NCBI GenBank assembly: GCA_038229415.1
Contig: JBBROM010000012.1
Coordinates: 60,375-124,374 of the forward strand
Length of the DNA: 64,000 nt
Source: JANXUR01 sp038229415
Lineage (GTDB): Bacteria > Acidobacteriota > Terriglobia > Terriglobales > Acidobacteriaceae
Direction: 5' to 3'
The translations under genes were made by a program, and so were the position numbers. Below the pieces are notes generated by a model that was given only the letters and a program-made list of their open reading frames with translations, had not been told where the DNA came from and ran no database searches. Within the stretch, counting starts at the first letter, position 1. Each line of letters begins with the position of its first letter. Positions 1-10,461 of this stretch are shown here, in pieces.

Positions 1-986
1 ACAAGCGTGTCGTTGTGGATGCGGTGAGCGCTGGCAAAGACATTTATTGCGAGAAGCCGATGTCGCACTCCGTGGCCGATGGTGTGGAGATGGTGGCGGC
101 GGGTAAGAAGACCGGGCGCATCATTCAGATCGGTTCGCAACGCGTGAGTTCCACAGTCTGCGCGAAGGCGCGTGCCCTCATCGCTAGTGGCGCACTCGGC
201 GACATTCTTTCGGTGGAAGGATCGCTGGGCCGCAATGATCCTACGGGCGCCTGGGAGTACCCGGTGCCGTCGGATCTTTCACCGGAGACGCTGGATTGGG
301 ACACTTGGCAGGGCACGGTGCCCAAGCGCGACTTCGACGGCAAGCTGTTCGCGCGCTGGCGCTGCTGGCGCGAGTATGGCACAGGTGTCGCTGGCGATCT
401 GATCGTCCATCTAATCAGCGGCATGATGTACATGCTGAACATCAATGAGCCGCCCAAACGCGCGACGACTCTGGGTGGCATTACTCGCTGGAAGGACGGG
501 CGCAATATGCCAGACATTAACCTGTCCCTGTTTGAGTACGGCAGCGTTCCGGTGTACATCCGCATCAGCCTCGGTACTGAGACGCCGGAGGTCTATCGCA
601 TCATGGGTTCCAAGGGGCTGCTTGAAGTGAACGAGTTCGGCTTCACCTTCCAGCCGCAGCCGGGGATTGATCTCGGCCCCAGCTACTACGCCCAAGGCTT
701 TCCGAAAGCTATGCGCGAGGAGTATTTTAAGCAGTGGCACGCGGAAAATGACGCTGCGGTGGCAAAGGCCCAGAGTTCCGAGGGATTGGTCTACAAGAGT
801 AACTCGTGGGATGATTTGAAGCCTCACTTACACAACTTCTTCAACGCGGTGAAGACTCGCAAGCCGGTGGTGGAAGACGTAGTCTTTGGCCACCACGCCG
901 CCATAGCCTGCCACATGGGCAATGAATCGTTCTTCCGGCAGAAGGGCGTAACTTGGGACGCGGCGACTAATACGATTAAGAGCTAA
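1..986 (+). CDS. Gfo/Idh/MocA family oxidoreductase (5' end outside window)
   Basis: The reading frame is already open at base 3 and the protein enters in the middle of the Rossmann domain, so the GTG at base 15 is not the true start. The visible part has the family's 'CEKPMSH' segment, whose EKP lysine is the usual catalytic/nicotinamide-contacting residue, followed by 'IQIGSQRVS' and the C-terminal alpha/beta substrate domain rich in Trp and Gly. Members are NAD(P)-dependent sugar or inositol dehydrogenases, and some Acidobacteriota members are secreted through Tat. The substrate cannot be read from this fragment. A glycosidase follows 107 bases downstream on the same strand, which fits a role in sugar catabolism. 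The missing N-terminus (about 90-120 residues) would hold the GxGxxG motif and any leader. Confidence 0.9.
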   Translation, partial: KRVVVDAVSAGKDIYCEKPMSHSVADGVEMVAAGKKTGRIIQIGSQRVSSTVCAKARALIASGALGDILSVEGSLGRNDPTGAWEYPVPSDLSPETLDWDTWQGTVPKRDFDGKLFARWRCWREYGTGVAGDLIVHLISGMMYMLNINEPPKRATTLGGITRWKDGRNMPDINLSLFEYGSVPVYIRISLGTETPEVYRIMGSKGLLEVNEFGFTFQPQPGIDLGPSYYAQGFPKAMREEYFKQWHAENDAAVAKAQSSEGLVYKSNSWDDLKPHLHNFFNAVKTRKPVVEDVVFGHHAAIACHMGNESFFRQKGVTWDAATNTIKS

Positions 987-1093
987 GTACGCTTCAGTAC
1001 AGGGAGGTCTTCCCTTCAACATTTCAAGAATGGTAGACCTCTAACTTCACAAAATTATTATCTGGTTCGACCTTGCGCCTAACGGAGCCAACC

Positions 1094-3178
1094 GTGCGAA
1101 TCCGCACAACCATTCTCGGCATTCTGCTGTCAGTTACTTCTCTTGCAGCTGCACAAAGCTGGACAATTCACAACGAAGATATTTCGCGCGTACTGCGATT
1201 TAGTGAAACTGCGGGCCTCGCTACCGAGGAACTATCCGATCTGAAGACACACAACGACTTCATTCTGCAATCCAAGCCCCGCTGGAATGTGCCTCAAGAG
1301 TTTGCGTTTCAATGCAACGGGCGGAATTATCGTGGAGCGGGCTCTCAATTTGTACTGCTCGGAACTAGCGAGGATGCGCTGTCCAACGGCAAGTCTCTAA
1401 CTATCCGGTTGCGAGCAAAAGATGCGCCGCTGGAAGTCTCGGTGATCTATGCGGTGTATGACGGGCATCCCGCGATCCGCAAACATCTGATGCTGCGCAA
1501 TACTGGAACCGAGCCGCTGCATATTTCGCACATGAACATCGAATCTATTGCGCCGTCGGTGGGACCGCAAAGTGAAGTCACCCTGAACTCGCAGTACGGT
1601 GCACAGCCACGCGAGATTTTTTATACTGGCCGCTCGGAAGATGCAGGGATATTGGTGGCGAATGCCCGAACTGGCATTGGATTTGCCGTGCTCAGCGAAG
1701 TGCCGGGATACATGAAGCGTACGGAGATATTGGGGTGGGATGAGTTCGACCGGACTCCGATTGGCGTGATGTATGACACCGACCTGATGCCCTTTGCGCG
1801 GTCGCTGCGGCCTGGCGAAGAGTTCACAACCGCAAGCGTTTCTTTGCTCACGTATCGCAACGGCGATGGCTTTCGCGATCCGCACTGGGTGCTGCCTTCC
1901 TATACGGCCAAGGTGCTGATGCGGCGCATTGACGCGAACGGTGGCGCGCCGTGGATCTACAACACCTGGGAGCCGTTCGAGCGCACCATTAATCGCGATA
2001 CTGTGATGAAGTTGCTCGATGTAGCAAGCAAGATTGGCATTGATATCTTCACGATTGATGACGGCTGGCAGCAGGAATACGGTGAGAACGAGGTGAATCT
2101 CACGGCGTTTCCAGGCGGACTGAAGCCGATACGGGAAGCGGTTGAGGCCAAGGGAATGAGGCTCGGGCTGTGGATTCCGCTCGCAGCGATTGGCACCGCG
2201 ACTACGGACTATCGCAAGCATCCTGACTGGGCTGCGCTTGATATAGATGGCAAGCCCAAGATTACGGGGACAGCAGCCGGGGACAAGAACGTCATGTGCC
2301 TGGCGAGTCCGTTCGCCGATTCCGCGGCCGATCGCGTAAACGATGCGATCGAGAGATTCCACCTTGCGTATGTGAAGCTCGACCTGACGACTATCTTTAA
2401 CGCCTACGGCGAAGCGCCCGGATGTTGGGCGAAAGGACATGATCATGGCAGTTGGGCTGAGTCCCTGAGCAAGATTTATGAAGGCATCGGGCATGTTACC
2501 AGCCGTGTCTATGCCAAACATCCCGACGTGCTGCTCGACTTGACGTTCGAGCTATGGGGCCAGAAGCACGTGATTGACGCAGGCTTGCTTGCGGCGGGCG
2601 ATCTTGATTGGCTGAGCAATGTGGATGACCGGGTCGCAACCTCCGCGGGGCCACTGCAGGCGCGCACGCTGCTTTATCAACGGGCGATTTCGATGCCAGT
2701 GGAGAGCCTGCTCATCGGTAACATTCACGCCGACGTGCCGACGATTCAGGAGAGTTTCGCGACCGAGATCGGGTCGGCCCCGGTCCTGCTCGGCGACCTG
2801 AGCAGCCTGAGCGCTGAGGATCAGCAGTGGTGTCACGAGAAAGTCGCGTGGTTCAAAAAGCTGCGCAAAAGTACGAAGATCAGCGAAAGCTTTTTCCCGC
2901 TGGGTAGTTGGAGGCAGCCCTCAGCGACGACGTGGGACGGCTTCGCACGCCTCGAACATACCGGCAATGGAGTGATCGCGCTCTTCCGCAACCATTCTGG
3001 ATTGACGAACGTCGTCGTACAACTGCCCCTATTGCCCGAAGGCCGGTTCAAGGTGCGCTCGGCAATGACGAATACCGAGCTAGGAGTTTTTACGAAGGCG
3101 CAGTTGGGGGAGGGCGTGAAGGTGAAGTTTACGGAAGCGGAGACGGTCGAGATCCTGGAGGTGACGGCACTCCCGTAG
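1094..3178 (+). CDS. secreted clan GH-D glycosidase (alpha-galactosidase-like, GH27/GH36 type)
   Basis: A protein of about 694 residues with a Sec signal peptide ('VRIRTTILGILLSVTSLAAA'). I prefer the GTG at 1094 over the in-frame TTG at 1073, because GGAG lies 6 bases before 1094 and the leader then begins with a short basic region. An N-terminal beta-sandwich of about 270 residues precedes the TIM barrel. The barrel carries 'FTIDDGWQ' (around residue 320), 'RLGLWIPL', 'YVKLDLTT' (Asp near 428, candidate nucleophile) and 'LDLTFELWG' (near 485). This is the clan GH-D pattern for retaining alpha-galactosidases and related enzymes. The usual 'KWD' and 'CSSGGGR' signatures are altered, so the sugar specificity is open. 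It probably acts in the periplasm or outside the cell. Confidence 0.85.
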   Translation: MRIRTTILGILLSVTSLAAAQSWTIHNEDISRVLRFSETAGLATEELSDLKTHNDFILQSKPRWNVPQEFAFQCNGRNYRGAGSQFVLLGTSEDALSNGKSLTIRLRAKDAPLEVSVIYAVYDGHPAIRKHLMLRNTGTEPLHISHMNIESIAPSVGPQSEVTLNSQYGAQPREIFYTGRSEDAGILVANARTGIGFAVLSEVPGYMKRTEILGWDEFDRTPIGVMYDTDLMPFARSLRPGEEFTTASVSLLTYRNGDGFRDPHWVLPSYTAKVLMRRIDANGGAPWIYNTWEPFERTINRDTVMKLLDVASKIGIDIFTIDDGWQQEYGENEVNLTAFPGGLKPIREAVEAKGMRLGLWIPLAAIGTATTDYRKHPDWAALDIDGKPKITGTAAGDKNVMCLASPFADSAADRVNDAIERFHLAYVKLDLTTIFNAYGEAPGCWAKGHDHGSWAESLSKIYEGIGHVTSRVYAKHPDVLLDLTFELWGQKHVIDAGLLAAGDLDWLSNVDDRVATSAGPLQARTLLYQRAISMPVESLLIGNIHADVPTIQESFATEIGSAPVLLGDLSSLSAEDQQWCHEKVAWFKKLRKSTKISESFFPLGSWRQPSATTWDGFARLEHTGNGVIALFRNHSGLTNVVVQLPLLPEGRFKVRSAMTNTELGVFTKAQLGEGVKVKFTEAETVEILEVTALP

Positions 3179-3324
3179 GCTGATCTGTAAGTAACCAGTG
3201 GTTTGTGGTATTTTCGCTAGCAGACGTGAGTCCCTAGCAAGGCTGTACCGAACCAGTCGGCGCTTGAAGTCGGATGTTAAGGCTGGATGTGTAGCTCGAA
3301 GTAATGGATGAGAGGAGTAATTCC

Positions 3325-3726
3325 ATGGCCGATCCCGTGGTTCCAAATGGAAGTGCCAAGCGTGTAGTTGTTGCGACTAAGGTAAAGTTCGAAATTAACG
3401 CGCGGAGTCGTTTACGCAGAGTCATTTTCGGGTTGGAAAAAGATACGAACGGCGACCAGATCAACTGGAAGATTCAGTTCCAGTTGTGGGAACGTGATAA
3501 AAACACCGACCCCTACGATGACCAGCATCCCAACCTGGATGTTGAGATCGAAGTGGATACAGTCCTCTACAACAAGGCTCAATCCATGTCTGACCATGGC
3601 ATGACGACCGGACAAGCCGCACATGCGCTTGGGCCAGCAGCGGAAGACCAAAAGGCTGCAGCGGCAGGCGAGATTGATCAGGCCGAAGCAGACGATACGA
3701 CCCAGGCAACGCTGAAAAAGAAGTGA
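3325..3726 (+). CDS. small protein of unknown function
   Basis: A protein of about 133 residues, not recognised. The start at 3325 is supported by GAGGAG 7 bases upstream; an earlier in-frame ATG at 3304 has no such site. The first 90 residues alternate hydrophobic and polar residues, as in a beta-rich domain ('KVKFEINARSRLRRVIFGL', then 'WKIQFQLWERD', then 'LDVEIEVDTVLYNKA'). The tail is rich in Ala, Asp, Glu and Gln and ends in three lysines. There is no signal peptide, so it is predicted cytoplasmic. The next gene, an outer-membrane barrel, starts about 40 bases further on the same strand, so the two may be co-transcribed. No function is proposed. Confidence 0.7.
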   Translation: MADPVVPNGSAKRVVVATKVKFEINARSRLRRVIFGLEKDTNGDQINWKIQFQLWERDKNTDPYDDQHPNLDVEIEVDTVLYNKAQSMSDHGMTTGQAAHALGPAAEDQKAAAAGEIDQAEADDTTQATLKKK

Positions 3727-3767
3727 TTCTGGCGATGCGCGTTGTGGTTCAGGGCAGGGGTAGCAGT

Positions 3768-5846
3768 ATGCGCCTAGGGTTGTTGATGCTAATGCTGACA
3801 TGGGCGAGCGTGGCATTTGCCGGTGACGCCACGCCCCAGTCTGCAAGCAACTGCCCAACCCATGCCAGTCTTGAGGGCTACACCATCCGAGATGCTCGCG
3901 TTGAGCATCCTTTTGCATTTTTGCGCTGGCTGAAGCCTGTGACCGACGATGCTGACAACGCAATCGCATTCCTGAAGGGCCAGAACTACCGAGTCTCCCT
4001 GGTGAGCGACGGCATCGCTGCACTGGAAAAGAAAGCGTTTCTGCCTGAAACGGGCGACCCAGCAGTTCGCGTCAACATCCTGATTGCGACAGTGGAGAAC
4101 TGCGACGGCAATCAACTTGATGTGGTGTATCGGGTCTTCTCCACGCAAGTCCTCCGGACTATCTCCCCAACCCTGGAATCAAAACGTGCAGAGCGCGAGG
4201 CACCGCAGCAGAAAGCCGGGTTGACGACCGAGTCGCGCTTGGTTCTTCAGCCGCGTTTTGGGTACAACCGGTCGGACGGCTTCGGGGCTGGTGGGCACTT
4301 GGAATCTCATCTGCGAAATAGTGCTCACCGGCCTTTTGAGGCACTGATACTTGAGGGATTGGGGTCGGCTTCCAGCTATTCCGTTTCGGCGGCGCTAGCG
4401 GGCAAGCATGATGCAGAGAAGGCTTGGCTGCGCCACGCCGAGTGGCAAGTAAACTATGCCAACTCAGATGCCGCCACCGATCAGCAGAACCTGCGCAACG
4501 GCCGGCTGGCGGCGCAGTTTGCGGCGGCCTCGCGGCCAGCGGGTTCGGCGGAGTGGGCGTTGCGCTTCGGGGGATTGATTGAGGGTGGTAATTTGCAGAG
4601 CGGCTTTTCCGCCAGCCAGCTCGCTGCCAACACCCTGCCGAGTTCAGGCTATGGGGCGATGAAGTTCTACGTCGGCACCAGCGCGCGTTCGCCTCATCAG
4701 ACTTTCGCGGCTTCCTACGGGCTGGAACTAGGCTCTGCGGGCGGCGCGCAAGTGGATTGGCGGAAACATATTGGCGACGTTGCCCATGAATTCTGGTATC
4801 CGCTGGGCAATCATCGGCTGCTGGAATTGGAATCGCGGTTCACTGCCGGAGCCATCCAGATTCCAGGCTCGATCCCCGTGGCTGCGCGGTTTTTTGGAGG
4901 GAACACGGAGCAGAATTTTATCTCCGGCGATAACTGGATCATTCGTGCCAACCCGCTGATTCGCAGCATTCCTTCCAACCGCTTCAATCGCACCAGCGCC
5001 GGGGCGGGTGCAGGCAGCTTTGCGAGCTACAACTTTACCGGTGCTTATACAGTGTGGCGAAAGCCCATCGTTCCCAACGAAATTCTGAACGACGCCGACT
5101 TCAAGAAACAGAAGGACGACGGGCTGACCGCCGCGACGAGCATTCTCGACGCCAGCTTCCGGTCCGCGGATATGCACTTCAAGAATGCAGCGGGGAAGTT
5201 GCCAGAAGTGCGCGATTCGATTACCCGCATGCAGGCAGCGGAGAAGGCAGCGGAGGCGTCGCATCAGGGACAGCTCACAGCCGAGTTTAAGCACTGCAAC
5301 AGCGCGCTGCAGCGAGCCGGGGACCGCGCCAAATCAGCGACGGAGGCTAAGTCGGAGGAAGATCGCTATGGCAATGTCGCGGCATTACTCAATGACGACG
5401 AAACCGAAGACCGCCTGCACCGAGCGAACCAGGCATGTGTGGTGGATTTGAACGGCACGTTGCAGGACGCAGCGTTAGACGTCGAGGGTGCCAAGCTTGA
5501 CGCGCTGCGGGTGGCAATGCAGACGGAGTTTGACCAGATAGATCAGGCGTCCGCCTCGGCTCGTGCCGCAGCGGAGATTCTGCCCGCGCGCACCACGCTG
5601 GATACGATCCTGAACGATGTGAATTTGCTGTCAGTGAGCCCGGTGGGCGTGTTCGATGTGGCCCGCATCGGGCCCGCGAAAGATGCGATTGGCGGCGTCC
5701 GCTATGGGCTGGGCGGTGGTGTGCGCTTTACGCTAGTAAGTGCGGTGAGCTTCACCGCCGGATACGCGTGGAATATCAACCGCCATCCTGGCGAAGGACA
5801 AGGCGCAGTGTTTGTGTCGCTCAAGTTCCGGGACTTGTTTCAGTAG
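3768..5846 (+). CDS. Omp85-like outer-membrane beta-barrel with helical insert
   Basis: About 692 residues. The start at 3768 follows AGGGG at 7 bases and opens a signal peptide ('MRLGLLMLMLTWASVAFA'). Residues 20-125 look like one POTRA domain, ending in a strand 'LDVVYRVFSTQ'. A barrel region follows, with 'ARFFGGNTEQNF' near 374-384 at the position of the Omp85 loop-6 motif. The loop-6 Arg of 'VRGY/F' is replaced here. From about 440 to 620 the sequence turns into charged, Ala- and Glu-rich helix with coiled-coil character. It then returns to strands ('IGGVRYGLGGGVRFTLV') and ends 'VFVSLKFRDLFQ'. Omp85 proteins insert or export proteins across the outer membrane. The helical insert is unusual, and the exact subfamily is unclear. 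Confidence 0.65.
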   Translation: MRLGLLMLMLTWASVAFAGDATPQSASNCPTHASLEGYTIRDARVEHPFAFLRWLKPVTDDADNAIAFLKGQNYRVSLVSDGIAALEKKAFLPETGDPAVRVNILIATVENCDGNQLDVVYRVFSTQVLRTISPTLESKRAEREAPQQKAGLTTESRLVLQPRFGYNRSDGFGAGGHLESHLRNSAHRPFEALILEGLGSASSYSVSAALAGKHDAEKAWLRHAEWQVNYANSDAATDQQNLRNGRLAAQFAAASRPAGSAEWALRFGGLIEGGNLQSGFSASQLAANTLPSSGYGAMKFYVGTSARSPHQTFAASYGLELGSAGGAQVDWRKHIGDVAHEFWYPLGNHRLLELESRFTAGAIQIPGSIPVAARFFGGNTEQNFISGDNWIIRANPLIRSIPSNRFNRTSAGAGAGSFASYNFTGAYTVWRKPIVPNEILNDADFKKQKDDGLTAATSILDASFRSADMHFKNAAGKLPEVRDSITRMQAAEKAAEASHQGQLTAEFKHCNSALQRAGDRAKSATEAKSEEDRYGNVAALLNDDETEDRLHRANQACVVDLNGTLQDAALDVEGAKLDALRVAMQTEFDQIDQASASARAAAEILPARTTLDTILNDVNLLSVSPVGVFDVARIGPAKDAIGGVRYGLGGGVRFTLVSAVSFTAGYAWNINRHPGEGQGAVFVSLKFRDLFQ

Positions 5847-6195
5847 GGTAGTAACCTAGGTAGCGGTTGGCATATTGACCGAGTCGTTTTTCCGAGTGCT
5901 TCTCGATGATAGTTATAGAAAGTTAGACCACACCCGCATTATCCCTGCACTATCTATTTGTGTATTGCACTAGTTGGTTGGATAGCATCGTGGCTTGTCT
6001 CTGCGGATACCCAGATATTCCGCGCACTATATCCCAGACAAGGATTTGTCACAACTATATCAACAACTTAGGCAAAGATTTGGTTCGAATCAAGAGCCCC
6101 GCCCCCAATTGGCCCGTAATTTGCTCTCCCTGAGATTGCCTGCGTCTGGCTGGTGATGGACGCAGAGACACGTAAACAAAAAGGAAGGCAACACA
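5847..6195. other. intergenic region, 349 bases
   Basis: No open frame with coding character on either strand. It is more AT-rich than its neighbours. An AAGGAAGG ribosome-binding site sits just before the next start at 6196. A promoter for 6196 is expected here, but no clear -35/-10 pair stands out. Confidence 0.5.
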
Positions 6196-6903
6196 ATGAA
6201 CACTAGGACTCGCTCCGTGCTTACCCTCTTGGCAGCATTGCTGGCAGTCATCGCTATCCCCTCAACCACTCTCGCACAGAGACCAATGCGGCACCGCCCG
6301 ATACGGCAGATTGGACATCCGAGTGACCCCGTCAACCCGACGAAGGTACCAACGCTGGCTTGCTGCCACTGTATCGGCGACTCCAACTCTCTTGATCTGA
6401 GTACCGGTGCCGCCGTGTGGACGGTTGCGCCAGTTGGGGGAACTTCCTCAACTGCAGTTCTTGTAACCCCTAACGTTTCGTGGACCAACAATTTGGCGCC
6501 CGCCAAGTGGATTGGACCTCCTGGAGCGCCTCAGTCCGTGGGAAGCTGGGCGTACGAGACCACCTTCTATGTCCAGCAGGGATGTGTAATCCCCTCGACA
6601 ATTTCATTGAGTGGCAAGTTTGCTGCTGACAACACTGCGACGTTGCAGGTTGACAATCAGGCACCGGTCTCTTTGCAGGGGACGCCTAACTACGGCTTCT
6701 TGCCAGGTAGCGTCACTTCGTTTGGTGGGGGCAGTGTGTGGACTGCAGGGCCGCACACAATTCGAGTGACGGTGGGGAATGCGGGGGGTCCGACCGGTCT
6801 TGTTGTAAGTGCGACTCTGACGCGCAAGTGTACAAGCAGTGTGGTGCTCGATTCGCGCAATCCCATTGATCAGGAAGGGAACGATCCGAAGAATCCACGC
6901 TGA
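6196..6903 (+). CDS. secreted beta-rich protein of unknown function
   Basis: 235 residues with a Sec signal peptide cleaved after 'STTLAQ' (about residue 28). AAGGAAGG precedes the ATG by about 8 bases. After a basic, proline-rich linker and a 'CCHCIG' cluster comes a domain of about 150 residues with jelly-roll features: 'WTVAPVGG', 'AKWIGPPGAPQ', 'YETTFYV', 'SGKFAADNTATLQVDNQ', 'HTIRVTVGNAGG'. This resembles carbohydrate-binding or adhesin-like beta-sandwich modules ahead of secretion tags, but no C-terminal sorting signal is visible. The gene stands alone and is followed by a strong bidirectional hairpin. Four cysteines near residues 50-125 might pair. Function unknown. Confidence 0.75.
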   Translation: MNTRTRSVLTLLAALLAVIAIPSTTLAQRPMRHRPIRQIGHPSDPVNPTKVPTLACCHCIGDSNSLDLSTGAAVWTVAPVGGTSSTAVLVTPNVSWTNNLAPAKWIGPPGAPQSVGSWAYETTFYVQQGCVIPSTISLSGKFAADNTATLQVDNQAPVSLQGTPNYGFLPGSVTSFGGGSVWTAGPHTIRVTVGNAGGPTGLVVSATLTRKCTSSVVLDSRNPIDQEGNDPKNPR

Positions 6904-6925
6904 GAAAGACTGATGGGTATTGACA

Positions 6926-6962
6926 AGTCGCAAGGGCCTCGAAAGTCTAGGCCCTTGCGACT
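6926..6962. terminator. bidirectional hairpin terminator
   Basis: A perfect 14-bp stem (6926-6939 with 6949-6962) around a 9-base loop lies between the convergent genes ending at 6903 and 7001. The T content after the stem on the + strand is moderate, so it would serve both strands imperfectly. Confidence 0.8.
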
Positions 6963-7000
6963 ACTCGTTTGTTTGCCGAGTTAAATGCCACCAACCAATC

Positions 7001-8683
<1,683 letters not shown>

Positions 8684-8684
8684 A

Positions 8685-9350
8685 TTATTTCGCAGCCTCC
8701 GCGGATGCAGCCGGTGCAGGTTCAATGAGTACGCAGGCACCGTGCTTGGTGGGCACCACTTCGTAGTGGGTAAGCGCGGCACCGGCTTCAGAGGTAAAGA
8801 ATCCGATCAGTGTAAGGTGCTTCATGGCGCGGAAGAAATTCGTCTCCACCGGCTTGGGGCGATAGCGATTTTCCCCGACGAAAGGTGTGATGGCTTCGCG
8901 CATCTCGGTGAGCTGGTCATCCCACGAGGTCAACATCAATTTCTGCTGCGTGGGAGTGCAGTCGAGGAACTTCGCGCCGAAGGTGGTCTGGCATTGTGCG
9001 TCGGCATTATCCAGTGCTTTCAGAAAGGCGTCGCGCTCTTCTGGTGCATACCATTCGGTGAGCAGCAAGTCTATGAACTCGTTTACGCGGACCGCCTTTG
9101 CCCCCGGCGAATCTGTCTGCGGAATAATCCACTCCGCAATCGAGGTAACCGTTGCGTCCTGATGCGCACTGAGCGTCTTGCGCGTCGCGTCGGCCGTCGC
9201 GGGCATCTGCTCATGGACACTGTGCAGCATAGCCAGCGCGTTGCTGGAAAGTATGGGCAAAGCGACAGCTCCGGTAAGTAGCCGGATTACATCGCGTCGG
9301 CTAAGTTCGGGCGATGATTGTGCCGCTTCGAGCGGCCTGGAGTCAGGCAT
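8685..9350 (-). CDS. gluconate 2-dehydrogenase subunit 3 family protein (Tat leader)
   Basis: About 221 residues. The ATG at 9350 is preferred to a GTG at 9359 that overlaps the GAGG ribosome-binding site. A twin-arginine leader 'LSRRDVIRLLTGAVALPIL' occupies the N-terminus. The body matches the small subunit of membrane-associated GMC dehydrogenases ('TVTSIAEWIIPQTDSPGAKA', 'VNEFIDLLLTEWY', 'FRAMKHLTLIGFFTSEAG'). In this family it acts as a chaperone and co-exported partner of the flavoprotein, whose gene starts one base after this stop. The pair is almost certainly translated together. The tail 'VPTKHGACVLIEPAPAASAE' is low in complexity. No haem motif is present, so an electron acceptor must be encoded elsewhere. 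Confidence 0.9.
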   Translation of the reverse strand: MPDSRPLEAAQSSPELSRRDVIRLLTGAVALPILSSNALAMLHSVHEQMPATADATRKTLSAHQDATVTSIAEWIIPQTDSPGAKAVRVNEFIDLLLTEWYAPEERDAFLKALDNADAQCQTTFGAKFLDCTPTQQKLMLTSWDDQLTEMREAITPFVGENRYRPKPVETNFFRAMKHLTLIGFFTSEAGAALTHYEVVPTKHGACVLIEPAPAASAEAAK

Positions 9351-9431
9351 GGTTAGCACCTCAGGAATTGCGATTCAGCAAAGATTTTATGGGCGGCCGT
9401 GCTGGCGTAACGCCGCACGGCCGCATGTGCA

Positions 9432-10331
9432 CTAGAGTTTTGCAGAGCGAATCGCCAACTCACGCGCAGCCTTCAAACTGGCCACCGGATCGCCGTTCGG
9501 AATAAATTCCATGGCGACGTAGCCGCTGTAGTTCAACTGATGCAGCTTGCGGAAGATGCTCCCGTAGTTGATCTCGCCCGTACCGGGATCGTGGCGTCCG
9601 GGCACGTCGGCAATGTGGAACAAGCCACACTGGTCAATGTTCTTCTCCATCTTCTCGATCAGGTTCCCTTCGGAAATCTGCTCGTGATAGAAGTCGTATA
9701 GAAATTTGACGCGCGGGCTACCCACGGCGCGGACGATCTCAAAGCCTTCGGCGACGGAGGTCAAGTAATACTTGGGGTTTTCTTCTCCGTCAATGTTTTC
9801 CAGCACCAGAGTCCAATTGTGTCGCTCGGCGATTTCGGCGGCGCGCTTCAGGTTCTCAATGCAAGCCTTGTGATGCGCCTCGGGTGACAAGCCTTCCACG
9901 CGATTACCGGAAAGTAGGATGAGGCTGCGTGTTTCGAGAGCGTCCATCGTCGGCGCGAAGGCGTCGAGATCGGCGAGGAGTTTTTGCTGATTGCTGGGGT
10001 CGGCGATGCCAGTCCACACACCAGCGACGCAGTCCACCACCATCTTCAGTTCGTGCAGCTTGGCGGTAGCGGCTTTAAAGTCAGAGGGTTCCCATTTCTT
10101 GTACTCATTCACCAGCTCCACGGCGTGATAGCCTGCCTCGGCGATTTTTTCCAGCCGTTGGGCGAAGGGCATCTCGTCGTGATAGACCGACCAGAGCATC
10201 ACGGAGAACTTGAACGACGGCTCGGACATAGCCATCGCATCTGCGGCAGTGGCTGGCGAGGAGAGGGAAGGCAGCACGGCGCTAGTCAGTGCTGCGCCGG
10301 AGAGAAGTTTGGAGAAGTCGCGACGATTCAC
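9432..10331 (-). CDS. TIM-barrel sugar phosphate isomerase/epimerase (hydroxypyruvate isomerase-like), Tat leader
   Basis: 299 residues. A Tat-type leader 'MNRRDFSKLLSGAALTSAV' is followed by an AP-endonuclease-2-like TIM barrel: 'FSVMLWSVYHD', 'GYHAVELVNEYKKW', 'LVLENIDGEENPKYYLTS', 'VKFLYDFYHEQISEGNL', 'FHIADVPGRHDPGTGEINYG', 'YVAMEFIPNGDP'. The Glu, Asp, His and Glu residues at the strand ends fit the metal site of hydroxypyruvate isomerase and IolE/IolI-like enzymes. Family members isomerise or epimerise keto-sugars or 3-keto-glycosides. It lies 81 bases upstream of the GMC subunit genes on the same strand, so the set may oxidise a sugar and process the product in the periplasm (inference). 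The exact substrate is unknown. Confidence 0.88.
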   Translation of the reverse strand: MNRRDFSKLLSGAALTSAVLPSLSSPATAADAMAMSEPSFKFSVMLWSVYHDEMPFAQRLEKIAEAGYHAVELVNEYKKWEPSDFKAATAKLHELKMVVDCVAGVWTGIADPSNQQKLLADLDAFAPTMDALETRSLILLSGNRVEGLSPEAHHKACIENLKRAAEIAERHNWTLVLENIDGEENPKYYLTSVAEGFEIVRAVGSPRVKFLYDFYHEQISEGNLIEKMEKNIDQCGLFHIADVPGRHDPGTGEINYGSIFRKLHQLNYSGYVAMEFIPNGDPVASLKAARELAIRSAKL

Positions 10332-10461
10332 GAGATTGACCTCGATGCGGATGTGTGCTGATGAACGCAGCGATTGTACCGCACTTGGTTAAGGGTGTGC
10401 AGTCTGACAAGGCAAAAGCCGTGCCGCTCAAACGATTTACTAGAACAAATCAAAGCCCCGC

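Noticed and set aside
1397..2521. Open frame of 374 codons on the - strand inside the glycosidase
   Set aside because: No signal, motif or ribosome-binding site; the + strand glycosidase motifs are clear.
6081..6100. GGTTCGAATC resembling a tRNA T-loop
   Set aside because: Flanking bases do not form the T-stem, and no acceptor or anticodon stem can be built around it.
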